Of a stretch of 62,005 nucleotides of DNA, positions 52,295 through 60,699 are shown piece after piece. The translations under genes and the position numbers were made by a program. Position 1 is the stretch's first letter. Each line of letters opens with the position of its first letter. The stretch covers positions 1-62,005 of the forward strand of contig JAILOW010000124.1 of the NCBI GenBank assembly GCA_024690635.1, in the 5' to 3' direction. Below the pieces are notes generated by a model that did not search any database, was not told the origin of the DNA, and was given only the letters and a program-made list of their open reading frames with translations. This DNA comes from Butyrivibrio sp. Its GTDB lineage: Bacteria > Bacillota_A > Clostridia > Lachnospirales > Lachnospiraceae.

Positions 52295-52489
52295 TCAGAG
52301 ATCGAAATCTCCTGCAGTCTCTTTGTTTACAACGTAGTAAGCCTTTCCTTCTTCAGGCTTTACATAGATATCAAGCTCCTTGATATCCTTGCCGCCGTAC
52401 TGCTTCTTTGCCTTGGAAACAAGCTGTTCCTCGGTGTAAGCCTTATCTGCAAACTGAAGTTCAACCTTTGTAATTACCTTTGCTGCCAT
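52295..52489 (-). CDS. Small DUF6465-like protein
   Basis: 64 residues, soluble, with a beta-alpha-beta layout: VITKVELQFADKAY, a helix with EEQLVSKAKKQYGG, and ELDIYVKPEEGKAYYVVN. The pattern matches the DUF6465 family common in Lachnospiraceae, which has no known function. It has a good SD (GGGGAGG) upstream and its own terminator, so it is monocistronic and probably well expressed. Confidence 0.72.
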   Translation of the reverse strand: MAAKVITKVELQFADKAYTEEQLVSKAKKQYGGKDIKELDIYVKPEEGKAYYVVNKETAGDFDL

Positions 52490-52616
52490 TTTTATTCCTC
52501 CCCTTCTAGGAAAATAATGTACCCTCGTGTCACTTATAGGACACTGTTAGGTAATATTTTACTACGTTAATCTCAAAAAGCAAGTGAATGTTTCACGGTA
52601 TTTCAGATACTTTTTA

Positions 52617-52802
52617 TCATAAACCGTTCCTTGCAAAGATCACACATACAGCAGCAATGGCAACTCCGATAAAGGAAAAGATCTTCATCCACTTGAAGGT
52701 TTCCGTCTCATCTTCATTGTTTTTATTAAGCTCGGCAATGGTAAATATCACAACCGATATAATAAAAATCACCGCCGCATAAATAGCCAGTAATCTGTTC
52801 AT
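52617..52802 (-). CDS. Small two-helix membrane protein
   Basis: 61 residues with two hydrophobic helices (about 5-23 and 41-58) joined by a charged loop rich in Asn and Glu (ELNKNNEDETETFKWM). It begins 9 bases after the 169-residue gene, so they likely form an operon. A weak hairpin GTGAA/TTCAC follows the stop. No family is recognised. Confidence 0.6.
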   Translation of the reverse strand: MNRLLAIYAAVIFIISVVIFTIAELNKNNEDETETFKWMKIFSFIGVAIAAVCVIFARNGL

Positions 52803-52811
52803 TTAACTTCC

Positions 52812-53321
52812 TCATTCTCCGTCAATTCTCATTCTGCTCATCATACTCTGTCTGATCATATTTTCTATATCGGGAAAATCTGCCTGCTCAAACCAGTTCA
52901 CATTGGGGTCGTGCCTGTGAGCCGCAGCCTGTATACGATCTGCGATCTCACTTCCTGTTTCACGGGCTGTGGGGAAAGCCGCCGAAATATCGGATACTGC
53001 CGTGGCTGCCTGTGTACCTGCCTGAGCATCTTTAGCGCCGGTCTGAGTCGCATTGCCACCTGCCTGAGCTGTCTGGGCAGAAGCCTGAATTTTTGCAGCT
53101 GCCTCCTGAAGAGCCGCCACATTAGAATCCGTTTGGGAAGCACCAAGCTCCTGAGATATGGCATCCGTCAGAACAGAGGTGAAATCCACCTCGGAGGTGC
53201 TGCTCTCGGTTCCTGTCAGAGATGAGGATAATCCGCTCTCATCAAGAAGCTTTTTCGTATCTGAAATTGAATAAAGGTATTTGTTGACGACACCCGTCAG
53301 ACTGCTGATATCAAATGCCAT
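52812..53321 (-). CDS. Unknown Ala/Gln/Ser-rich protein
   Basis: 169 residues from the preferred ATG at 53321 (MAFDISSLTGVVNKYLYSISD), which has a GGAAGGA SD. The open frame continues to 53555 across the divergent promoter region and is not credible there. The N-terminus is a short helix. The middle (50-130) is rich in Ala, Gln, Ser and Thr with helical QEAAAKIQASAQTAQAG. The end is charged (FEQADFPDIENMIRQSMMSRM). No signal peptide. It does not resemble a known family by eye. Confidence 0.6.
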   Translation of the reverse strand: MAFDISSLTGVVNKYLYSISDTKKLLDESGLSSSLTGTESSTSEVDFTSVLTDAISQELGASQTDSNVAALQEAAAKIQASAQTAQAGGNATQTGAKDAQAGTQAATAVSDISAAFPTARETGSEIADRIQAAAHRHDPNVNWFEQADFPDIENMIRQSMMSRMRIDGE

Positions 53322-53350
53322 TTCCTTCCCCCAAAGAACAAAGTATAATA

Positions 53351-53360
53351 GAGTTAACTC
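53351..53360. promoter_or_regulatory. GAGTTAACTC palindrome between divergent genes
   Basis: A perfect 10-bp palindrome flanked on both sides by TATAAT-like boxes (plus strand 53344-53349; minus strand near 53363-53368), in the 76-base gap between the 169-residue gene and the kinase gene. It could be a shared operator. Confidence 0.35.
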
Positions 53361-53397
53361 AATTATATCATATGTTTCACAAAAAGGAGTCCCTTCC

Positions 53398-54651
53398 ATG
53401 TCGCTTAATACCGAAATTGACAGCTTCCGGCAAAGATTCAAATATAACGCGGCACAGCTTATTGCATTCGAAAAAGATCCCGCCGTAGTGGAACAAAAGA
53501 TCCGAACTGCAATAATACTGTTATCGGGTTTCATCATATACACTCTGATAGCCATATATCCCTGTATTCAGAGGAAATACTATCACGGTGCAATCACGAA
53601 CTCATCCATCATCATTCTTTTCAGCGTGATAGCCTATATTACACGCCGCAGGAAAAACCATGTAAACTCTACGATCATAGGTTCTTTTTCCTTATGCGGT
53701 ATTCTGTTTTTTCATTTCATCATGGAGACAAACTGGACTTTCGGAATGGATGCCTTCTGGCTGTTCATACTGATACTTCCATTTATCACCGACTACATTG
53801 CCGGAGTTCTCTACGGCTCGGTTGCAGCCCTTAGCGGCCTGTTTTTAAGTCTTCTGCTTTTTAAGACTCCCCTTTTGGGCTACCTGCAGCCCTACGGCAG
53901 CAACATGGTGCAGTGGTTTTCGGTCATCTATGTGGTAGTCATGTTTGCAGCCGCCGTAATTGAATACGAGCTCACAGCCTATCAGATCGATAAAAAGATA
54001 TCCGATGAAAAGATCGCTTATTTCCAAAGAGAAAGAACCCAGAGGCTCAGGGAGCAGCTTGCCATTTATGAAAGTAACGATCAGACCATCAGAAAATACA
54101 GACATGATATCCGGCATCACAACAGAGTTCTTGCAGGCTTTATCAAGGATAAGGAATATGAAAAAGCCGCTTCCTACCTGGAAGAGTATGACTCAAAGCT
54201 TGAAGAGATCACAGCTGTTTCCTTCTGCGACAACAAAGTTGCCAACGAGCTTTTATCCATTTACAACTACAGATGTCACAAGATGGGCTTTAAGCTTCGG
54301 GTAAGAGCAAATCTCCCGGAGAGATTTCCCATCGAAGAAATCGATCTTACAAGCCTTCTTGCCAACGCCCTTGAAAACGGTGTGGAGGCTCAGTCTCATA
54401 TTGAGGAAAGTCATCGCGGCATGATGATAGACATAAGCTATGACGGCCGCAAATTAAAGCTCCTTACCAAAAATCCCGTTTCGGGAATCGTAGAGTTTTC
54501 CGAAGGCGGAACCCCCATCAGTACGCGCGCGATCCAAAGCGGCATAGGAACCCAGCAGATAAAGGCCATCGCAGAAAAGTACGGAGGAATCGCAAGCTTC
54601 ACCCAGGAGAAAAATATCTTTATCGTAAAAGCGGTTATGACCTGTATGTAA
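53398..54651 (+). CDS. AgrC-like GHKL sensor histidine kinase
   Basis: 417 residues and the only clear plus-strand gene. Residues about 40-205 hold five or six membrane helices, a sensor layout of the peptide-pheromone (AgrC/ComD) class. The dimerisation helix carries the phospho-accepting His in RKYRHDIRHHNRVL (about residue 240). The ATP domain has the N box LLANALENGVEA and the G box SGIGTQQIKAIAEKYGG. The start at 53398 has AAGGAG eight bases upstream. No LytTR response regulator or peptide precursor is adjacent, so the partner lies elsewhere. Confidence 0.88.
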   Translation: MSLNTEIDSFRQRFKYNAAQLIAFEKDPAVVEQKIRTAIILLSGFIIYTLIAIYPCIQRKYYHGAITNSSIIILFSVIAYITRRRKNHVNSTIIGSFSLCGILFFHFIMETNWTFGMDAFWLFILILPFITDYIAGVLYGSVAALSGLFLSLLLFKTPLLGYLQPYGSNMVQWFSVIYVVVMFAAAVIEYELTAYQIDKKISDEKIAYFQRERTQRLREQLAIYESNDQTIRKYRHDIRHHNRVLAGFIKDKEYEKAASYLEEYDSKLEEITAVSFCDNKVANELLSIYNYRCHKMGFKLRVRANLPERFPIEEIDLTSLLANALENGVEAQSHIEESHRGMMIDISYDGRKLKLLTKNPVSGIVEFSEGGTPISTRAIQSGIGTQQIKAIAEKYGGIASFTQEKNIFIVKAVMTCM

Positions 54652-54654
54652 ATT

Positions 54655-54681
54655 AAAAGGACTCCAATCGGAGTCCTTTTT
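54655..54681. terminator. Bidirectional terminator
   Basis: AAAGGACTCC-aatc-GGAGTCCTTTTT. T-runs occur on both strands, so it ends the kinase gene on the plus strand and the plsC transcript on the minus strand. Confidence 0.92.
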
Positions 54682-54690
54682 CATTCACAT

Positions 54691-55410
54691 TCAATGTGTT
54701 TCTTCGTGTTCTTTTATCTTTTCTCTTATCCTGTCCTGCACCATCCTTGCGATCTCTCTGGTACTGAGGTTCTTGTAATCCTCATAGTAAATAGGATCAA
54801 GGTAGTAAACATAAGCTGTTGCAGGGCCCCTGTGTCCGTCGTTGTATACTTTGTAGGAATCAACAAGTGCCACGGGAACGATGGGAACCTGCGCCATCTT
54901 GGCAACCTTAAAGCTTCCAGCCTTGAAATCCTCAACGATGTTCTCGTTGTTTTCCTTGTAGCCACCCTCGGGGAAAAGAATGTACTTTTTGCCCTCTTTT
55001 AATTCCTCAGCCATCTGCTGAAAGATCTTTATTGCATGCCTTGGATCGTCAAGCCTCATGGCCTTACCGCCGGTAAGCTTTAATATCTCGGCAACAAGTG
55101 CCATGTGGGAACGGTTTTCGTCAATTACAAATGCAAGCGGTTTTCTGTGAGTTGTAAAAATACCCGGCACATCATACTTTCCCTGATGATTGGGATAAAG
55201 CATGTACCCGCCCTCTTGCGGCAGCTTGTCCTGCCCCTTACTTATGGTAACCGTACCCATGGAATCATTCATTTTGGTGATCATCTCATTGGCAAGGGCG
55301 TATTTTTCTATCTCCGAATGTTTGTTGAAAAGAAGCCAGATCCTGGCTTTTATCACGTAGTAGATTATCCTGTGGAGATTTATGAGTATGGCGCGATGAA
55401 AATTGCTCAT
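54691..55410 (-). CDS. plsC: 1-acyl-sn-glycerol-3-phosphate acyltransferase family protein
   Basis: A 239-residue membrane-bound acyltransferase that adds the second acyl chain to lysophosphatidic acid. The HX4D motif is NHQGKYD (about residue 75) and the substrate motif is LFPEGGYK (about 148-155). A hydrophobic N-terminus anchors it. Homologues are sometimes multiple per genome, so it may be one of several PlsC-like enzymes. It is the last gene of a run that starts with livJ. Confidence 0.88.
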   Translation of the reverse strand: MSNFHRAILINLHRIIYYVIKARIWLLFNKHSEIEKYALANEMITKMNDSMGTVTISKGQDKLPQEGGYMLYPNHQGKYDVPGIFTTHRKPLAFVIDENRSHMALVAEILKLTGGKAMRLDDPRHAIKIFQQMAEELKEGKKYILFPEGGYKENNENIVEDFKAGSFKVAKMAQVPIVPVALVDSYKVYNDGHRGPATAYVYYLDPIYYEDYKNLSTREIARMVQDRIREKIKEHEETH

Positions 55411-55429
55411 AAAAAACCTTTCCTTCTGA

Positions 55430-56464
55430 TCATAATTTCTCTATCAGTGACTTAAATCCGTACTTTTCAAACTCGGCTTTTGCCTTGTCTGTATCAAATT
55501 TTATCCTAAAGTCATCAAGCTCTTTGCCAAAGGTATAATCCCTTCTTATCATGGCAAGATCCTTGGACATTTCAGCCATGTCCCTGTACTCCAAAAGAGC
55601 CTTCATGGGGCTTCTTGATATTCCAAGGGATTCTTTCCAGTATGCTCCGAGGGCCTTAAGTTCCTTGTCTCCGTCGCACTTATCAATCGCCTCATAGATT
55701 CCTTCCAAGGTTCCGTACTCTGCAAGAAGAGGAATGGCAGCGCTGCTGACGCCCTTTACTCCGGGGATATTGTCACTTGAATCTCCCTGGATGCCCTTCA
55801 GATCCGGTATCTGCTCGGGACGGACTCCGTATTCCGCAAGGCAAAGAGGCGGTGTCACCTCAAAGGCTTTGTCCGGAACAGACACATTCTTTTTGTTGTA
55901 GCCGTACTCCGTGCCGTATTTAGCCTGAAGCTCATCTGCAGTCTCCTGCTTGGTCTGAACCAGCCAGACTCTTGTATAGTCGCTTATAAGTTGCAGATAA
56001 TCGTGGTCCTTGGTGATGATGTAGGACGGAATCTCCTTTTCAAATTTGGAAACCACGCTTCCCACAATATCATCAGCCTCGTAGTTGTTGTCATATAAAA
56101 CCTGAAAGCCCATGTTCTTTAACATGTCTTCCATGTTCTCAAACTGTTCCTTCAAAGGCTGGGGCGTATCGCCTCTGTTCCCCTTATAATCAGGGTATTT
56201 TTCACGTCTGAAGGTGTCTCTTGTGGTATCAAATGCAAACATCATGTGGGTAGGCTCCTGCTCCCTCATGATCTTTAATATAGCCCTCATCATGCTGTAC
56301 ATGGCATTGGTGTACTGTCCTTTGTCATTGTGCATGATCTGGGAATAGAGCTTTTCTTTTTTCTCGGGATCCTTTTCAAACAAAAGAGCTTTCGGCAGGT
56401 TTCCGTAGTAGTTGGTAACCAGCATGGAGCTTCCGTCGATAAGGATGAACTTCTCTTTTGACAT
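55430..56464 (-). CDS. 5'-3' exonuclease (PolA N-terminal type)
   Basis: A 344-residue protein corresponding to the 5' nuclease domain of DNA polymerase I without the polymerase. Acidic metal-binding residues are visible in IDGSSMLV, FAFDTTRDTFRREKYPDYKGNR, YEADDIVGS and TKDHDYLQL. The helix-hairpin-helix region has PDLKGIQGDSSDNIPGVKGV. It should cut 5' flaps or RNA primers. It starts 2 bases after the kinase-like gene. Confidence 0.92.
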   Translation of the reverse strand: MSKEKFILIDGSSMLVTNYYGNLPKALLFEKDPEKKEKLYSQIMHNDKGQYTNAMYSMMRAILKIMREQEPTHMMFAFDTTRDTFRREKYPDYKGNRGDTPQPLKEQFENMEDMLKNMGFQVLYDNNYEADDIVGSVVSKFEKEIPSYIITKDHDYLQLISDYTRVWLVQTKQETADELQAKYGTEYGYNKKNVSVPDKAFEVTPPLCLAEYGVRPEQIPDLKGIQGDSSDNIPGVKGVSSAAIPLLAEYGTLEGIYEAIDKCDGDKELKALGAYWKESLGISRSPMKALLEYRDMAEMSKDLAMIRRDYTFGKELDDFRIKFDTDKAKAEFEKYGFKSLIEKL

Positions 56465-56466
56465 AA

Positions 56467-57108
56467 TTACTCCCTGTTAAAACAGTCTTCGCCAAAGCGT
56501 ACTCTTGCGTGAGCCTTGATGGCTTCTACGCACTTTTCAAATCCCAGCTTGCTGGAATCAAGACACAGGTCGTAGTTCATGGCATCTGTCCACTTCTGTC
56601 CCGTGTGATGCTCATAGTAAGCGGCGCGGTACTTATCCTCTCTAGCCATGAACTTTTCAAGCTCATCGATTGGAAGGCTCTTTACCTTGGCAGCCTGCTC
56701 CACCAAAAAGTCATGGGGCGCATGGACAAATACGCTAAGGACGTTGTCATAGTCCTTTAACACAAAATCCGCAGCTCTTCCCACGATAACGCAGCTACTG
56801 GTCTCAGCCAGTTTTTTGATGGCCTTGGCCTGAAAATTGAAAAGGTTGTCCTCAGAAGTAAAGTCCTTACTCTCAGGGCCGATAAGTTCGCCTTTATAAA
56901 CATTTACGGGTGTTCTGAAGAATCCCGAATTTCTCATTCTCTCATCTGTTTCAAGGAAAAGAGATTCGTTGATGCCGCTCTCTTCCGAAGCAAGCTTAAT
57001 AAGCTCGTGGTTGTAATAGTGAATTCCAAGGTCATTGGCAAGCATCTCTCCCACGGTCCTTCCGCCACTTCCGTACTGCCTTGCAATGGTTATAACTATG
57101 TTTTTCAT
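56467..57108 (-). CDS. Cytidylate kinase-like protein
   Basis: 213 residues of the cytidylate-kinase-like family. The nucleotide loop is ARQYGSGGRTVGEML, followed by YYNHELIKLASEESGI and a lid region LFLETDERM. CIVVGRAADFVL is the typical second core strand. It differs from true Cmk in lacking the CMP-binding insertion, and the physiological substrate is not known. It lies 26 bases after livF without a terminator. Confidence 0.85.
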   Translation of the reverse strand: MKNIVITIARQYGSGGRTVGEMLANDLGIHYYNHELIKLASEESGINESLFLETDERMRNSGFFRTPVNVYKGELIGPESKDFTSEDNLFNFQAKAIKKLAETSSCVIVGRAADFVLKDYDNVLSVFVHAPHDFLVEQAAKVKSLPIDELEKFMAREDKYRAAYYEHHTGQKWTDAMNYDLCLDSSKLGFEKCVEAIKAHARVRFGEDCFNRE

Positions 57109-57134
57109 GCTTTAACCCCCTGATCAAAAACCTG

Positions 57135-57848
57135 TTACTCGCCCAGGTATGCTTTCTTTATGGTCTCGTCATTTAAAAGAAGTGATGCCTCACCCTCTTT
57201 TACAATGTTGCCCGTCTCAAGTACGTATGCCCTGTTTGCGATGGAAAGAGCTTTTTTCGCATTCTGCTCAACCAAAAGCACCGTAACACCGTCCTTGTTC
57301 ACATCCTGAATGATGTTGAATATCTCATTTACAAAGATGGGAGAAAGACCCATTGAAGGCTCGTCCATCAGTATAAGATCGGGATGTGACATAAGAGCTC
57401 TGCCCATGGCAAGCATCTGCTGCTCACCACCGCTAAGAGTTCCCGCAAGCTGATTTTTTCTTTCCTCAAGTCTTGGAAATCTCTTGTAGATATCAGCAAG
57501 GGTTGCCTCCATCTCGCTCTTGTCGGATCTGGTAAAAGCACCCATCTTAAGGTTCTGCAAAACTGTCATCTCGGCAAAAACACGTCTTCCCTCGGGAACC
57601 TGCGCCATGCCAAGACTTACGATCTTGTGGTTCTGGATCCTGGTAAGCTCCTGTCCCTTGTAGGTGATGCTGCCGCCGTCAGCGTGGATAAGTCCCGACA
57701 AAGTATGAAGTGTTGTAGTCTTGCCCGCTCCGTTTGCTCCGATAAGGGCTACTACCTCTCCCTTGTCAACATGAAAGGATATGCCCTTTAAAGCCTGTAT
57801 AACTCCATAATATACGGAAAGGTCCCGTACATCCAGTAATGTCTCCAT
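57135..57848 (-). CDS. livF: Branched-chain amino acid ABC transporter ATPase LivF
   Basis: A 237-residue ATPase with Walker A GANGAGKTT, signature LSGGEQQM, Walker B LILMDEPSMGLSP and the switch His position replaced by Gln in LLVEQNA, which is normal for LivF. It pairs with LivG on the LivHM membrane core to power import of Leu, Ile, Val or related amino acids. Confidence 0.95.
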   Translation of the reverse strand: METLLDVRDLSVYYGVIQALKGISFHVDKGEVVALIGANGAGKTTTLHTLSGLIHADGGSITYKGQELTRIQNHKIVSLGMAQVPEGRRVFAEMTVLQNLKMGAFTRSDKSEMEATLADIYKRFPRLEERKNQLAGTLSGGEQQMLAMGRALMSHPDLILMDEPSMGLSPIFVNEIFNIIQDVNKDGVTVLLVEQNAKKALSIANRAYVLETGNIVKEGEASLLLNDETIKKAYLGE

Positions 57849-57860
57849 AGAATTTTCTCC

Positions 57861-58619
57861 TTATTCCCCAAGATAAGCTGTGATAACTTCCGGATCGTTA
57901 AGTACTTCCTTAGTTTCTCCCTGAGTGAGGATCCTTCCGAAGTTCAGCACTGTAAGCTTCTCGCAGATTCCCGATACAAGCTTCATGTCATGCTCAATAA
58001 GAAGGATGGTCATATCAAACTCCCTGCGTACCAGAGCAATGGTATCCATAAGCTCTTTGGTCTCATTGGGGTTCATGCCCGCTGCAGGCTCATCCAAAAG
58101 AAGGAGCTTGGGCTTTGTAGCCATGGCTCTTGCGATCTCCAGCTTTCTCTGTTTTCCGTAAGGAAGGTTTGCTGCAAGAGTATCCCTTTCCTTATCCAGG
58201 TCAAAGACCTTCAGAAGGCGCATAGCCTCTTCGTCCATCTCTTTTTCCACCTTGCGGTATTTACCAAGGTGAAGCACTCCCTCAAGAGCGCTGTATTTAT
58301 AGTGCTCCGCAAGTCCTACCTTTACATTGTCTATAACAGGCATATTCTTGAAAAGCCTGATGTTCTGGAAGGTTCTTGCGATACCTGCATGGTTGATCTC
58401 GATGGTGCTCTTTCTGGTGATGTCCTCACCGTCCAGTCTGATGATACCCTCGTTTGGCTTGTACACACCTGTCAGAAGGTTAAAGACTGTGGTCTTGCCG
58501 GCTCCGTTGGGACCGATAAGTCCGTAGAGCTCACCCTTTTCTATTGTGATATTGAAATTATCAACAGCACGAAGTCCTCCAAAGGAGATGCTGAGGTTGT
58601 TTACGTCTAAAAGTGCCAT
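57861..58619 (-). CDS. livG: Branched-chain amino acid ABC transporter ATPase LivG
   Basis: A 252-residue ATPase with Walker A GPNGAGKTT, the long LivG insert between residues 90 and 135, a signature region LPYGKQRKLEIARA (LPYG in place of LSGG, usual in LivG), Walker B LLLLDEPAAGMNP and the switch His in LLIEHDM. Its start overlaps the livM stop by one base. Confidence 0.95.
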   Translation of the reverse strand: MALLDVNNLSISFGGLRAVDNFNITIEKGELYGLIGPNGAGKTTVFNLLTGVYKPNEGIIRLDGEDITRKSTIEINHAGIARTFQNIRLFKNMPVIDNVKVGLAEHYKYSALEGVLHLGKYRKVEKEMDEEAMRLLKVFDLDKERDTLAANLPYGKQRKLEIARAMATKPKLLLLDEPAAGMNPNETKELMDTIALVRREFDMTILLIEHDMKLVSGICEKLTVLNFGRILTQGETKEVLNDPEVITAYLGE

Positions 58620-59677
58620 TATGCTGCCATCTCCTTTCCGCCGCGTTTGAAGTTAAAGCGGCCAAATGTCCTTTTCCTCCACTCAAGCACACGAGGTGAC
58701 CAGTTAACGATCATCATGACGATGAGCACGATGGAGTAGATCAGCATTCTATAGGTATTGAAGCCTCTAAGGAGCTCAGGAAGAATATACAGAATGCAGG
58801 CTGCGATAACGCTGCCTCTGATATTGCCGATACCTCCAAGCACCACATAAACCAGGATCATGATGGAGGCATTGTAGCCAAAGTACTGGGAGGACGCCGT
58901 AAGGGTTGTGATGTTATGGGAGAAAAGAACTCCCGCAGCCCCGGCGATAGCTGCAGAAATGGTGAAGGCCATCATCTTGTAGCCTGTAACATTTACGCCT
59001 GTCGCCTCTGCAGCGATATAGTTGTCACGGATAGCCATGATGGCACGGCCATCCCTGGAATTAACAAGGTTCTGAACCACAAAAAGTGAGATGAGAAGCA
59101 CTATCACAGCAATGGTAAAGTTTGCGTTGTGAGGTGTTCCCGTGATACCCATGGCACCGTTTACGATGACTTCGCCGCCCTCTTCAAGGCCAAGATCCAT
59201 ACTGTTTTTCATGTTGATATGAAGACCTCTGCCGTCAATACCAATGTACAGGGCATTGATGACGTTTTTGATGATCTCGCCAAAAGCCAGAGTAACGATC
59301 GCAAGGTAGTCACCCTTAAGTCTGAGTACCGGGATACCGATGAGGAATCCGAAGAGTGCCGCAAATGCTATACCGACAACAAATGCCAGGAAGAATCTGG
59401 GTGCTGTGGGAATAGCACTTTCGGTAGCCTTGGAAAAGAATGCACTTGTGAAAGCTCCGATACACATAAATCCGCAGTGTCCTATGCTGAGCTCTCCCAG
59501 GATACCAACGCAGAGGTTAAGAGCAACTGCGATAACTGCGTAGTAGGTCATGGGAACAAGAAGTCCCTTGATATGGCTTGAAAGACCGCCTGTCATGGAC
59601 AGCACCTGAATGATGATGTAGGCTGCAATGACAATGCCGTAGGTTATGAGATTGTTTTTTGTTATTTTCTTATTCAT
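58619..59677 (-). CDS. livM: Branched-chain amino acid ABC transporter permease LivM
   Basis: A 352-residue permease with eight or nine membrane helices. The segment GELSIGHCGFMCIGAF, the GDYLAIVTLAFGEI loop that contacts the ATPase, and the conserved GGIGNIRGSVIAA are typical of LivM. It follows livH by 14 bases. Confidence 0.94.
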   Translation of the reverse strand: MNKKITKNNLITYGIVIAAYIIIQVLSMTGGLSSHIKGLLVPMTYYAVIAVALNLCVGILGELSIGHCGFMCIGAFTSAFFSKATESAIPTAPRFFLAFVVGIAFAALFGFLIGIPVLRLKGDYLAIVTLAFGEIIKNVINALYIGIDGRGLHINMKNSMDLGLEEGGEVIVNGAMGITGTPHNANFTIAVIVLLISLFVVQNLVNSRDGRAIMAIRDNYIAAEATGVNVTGYKMMAFTISAAIAGAAGVLFSHNITTLTASSQYFGYNASIMILVYVVLGGIGNIRGSVIAACILYILPELLRGFNTYRMLIYSIVLIVMMIVNWSPRVLEWRKRTFGRFNFKRGGKEMAA

Positions 59678-59691
59678 ACAAGCTCACCCCC

Positions 59692-60576
59692 TCAGACCTT
59701 TTCCTGAATAGCTTTGCCAAGGATTCCCGTAGGCTTTACAAGTAAAACCACAACCAGGATTCCAAACACAATAGCATCAGAAAGCTGTGATGAAATATAA
59801 GTTTTGGACAGGATCTCAACGATTCCCAGAACCAGTCCTCCGATCATTGCTCCGGGGATGGATCCGATACCGCCAAGAACCGCCGCAACGAATGCCTTGA
59901 TACCGGGCATAGCTCCCGTATAAGGAGAAAGGGAAGGATAAGCCGAGCAAAGAAGAGCTCCCGCAATGGCTGCCAGCGCTGAACCGATGGCAAAGGTAAG
60001 AGCGATGGTCTTGTTGACATTGATACCCATGAGGGTTGCCGCGCCCTTATCTTCAGAAGCTGCAAGCATTGCCTGTCCCTGTTTAGTCTTGTTTATAAAA
60101 AGCTGAAGCGCTATAAGGATCACAACGCTGACAACTATGGTAACTATGGTAACGCCCTGGATCTTTAATGCTCCGTCCGCAAAGGAAAGGCCTTCCCACT
60201 TTACTACTGAAGAGAAGGACTTGATATCTGCGCCAAAGATCAAAAGAGCAATATTTTCAAGAAGGTAGCTGACACCGATGGCGGTGATGAGAACAGCAAG
60301 AGGAGAAGTAGCTCCGCGAAGCGGTCTGTAAGCTACAAACTCCGTTGTGACTCCCAAAAGAGTACAAAGAACGATGGCCACTATAATGCCCACCACAGAA
60401 TTGCCGCTGAGCGCGGCACTTACTGAAAAGATAACATAACAGCCCACCATGATGAAATCTCCGTGAGCGAAATTGAGCATCTTGGCAATTCCGTAAACCA
60501 TGGTATAGCCAAGCGCAATGATGGCATAAATACTTCCGAGGCTTAGTCCCCCGATTAGATAAGTAAGAAAACTCAT
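59692..60576 (-). CDS. livH: Branched-chain amino acid ABC transporter permease LivH
   Basis: A 294-residue permease with about eight helices. The start region GLSLGSIYAIIALGYTMVYGI, NFAHGDFIMVG and the late GGIGSIPGAMIGG are the family signatures. It lies 123 bases after livJ, beyond a hairpin that may reduce its level relative to the binding protein. Confidence 0.95.
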   Translation of the reverse strand: MSFLTYLIGGLSLGSIYAIIALGYTMVYGIAKMLNFAHGDFIMVGCYVIFSVSAALSGNSVVGIIVAIVLCTLLGVTTEFVAYRPLRGATSPLAVLITAIGVSYLLENIALLIFGADIKSFSSVVKWEGLSFADGALKIQGVTIVTIVVSVVILIALQLFINKTKQGQAMLAASEDKGAATLMGINVNKTIALTFAIGSALAAIAGALLCSAYPSLSPYTGAMPGIKAFVAAVLGGIGSIPGAMIGGLVLGIVEILSKTYISSQLSDAIVFGILVVVLLVKPTGILGKAIQEKV

Positions 60577-60631
60577 CCTCTACCTCCCTGATATTTAATC
60601 AACTCTTAACATCATATCATAAAATCAAATA

Positions 60632-60659
60632 CAAGGGGCACCTATGACAGCGCCCCTTG
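60632..60659 (-). terminator. Attenuating hairpin between livJ and livH
   Basis: CAAGGGGC and GCCCCTTG pair around a 12-nt loop; the following minus-strand bases (TATTTGATTTTATG) are only partly T-rich. Leaky termination here would give more binding protein than permease, as is usual in ABC importers. Confidence 0.6.
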
Positions 60660-60699
60660 CTGATAAAATTTGTGTAGTTTATTGTTTATGACCCTTAGA

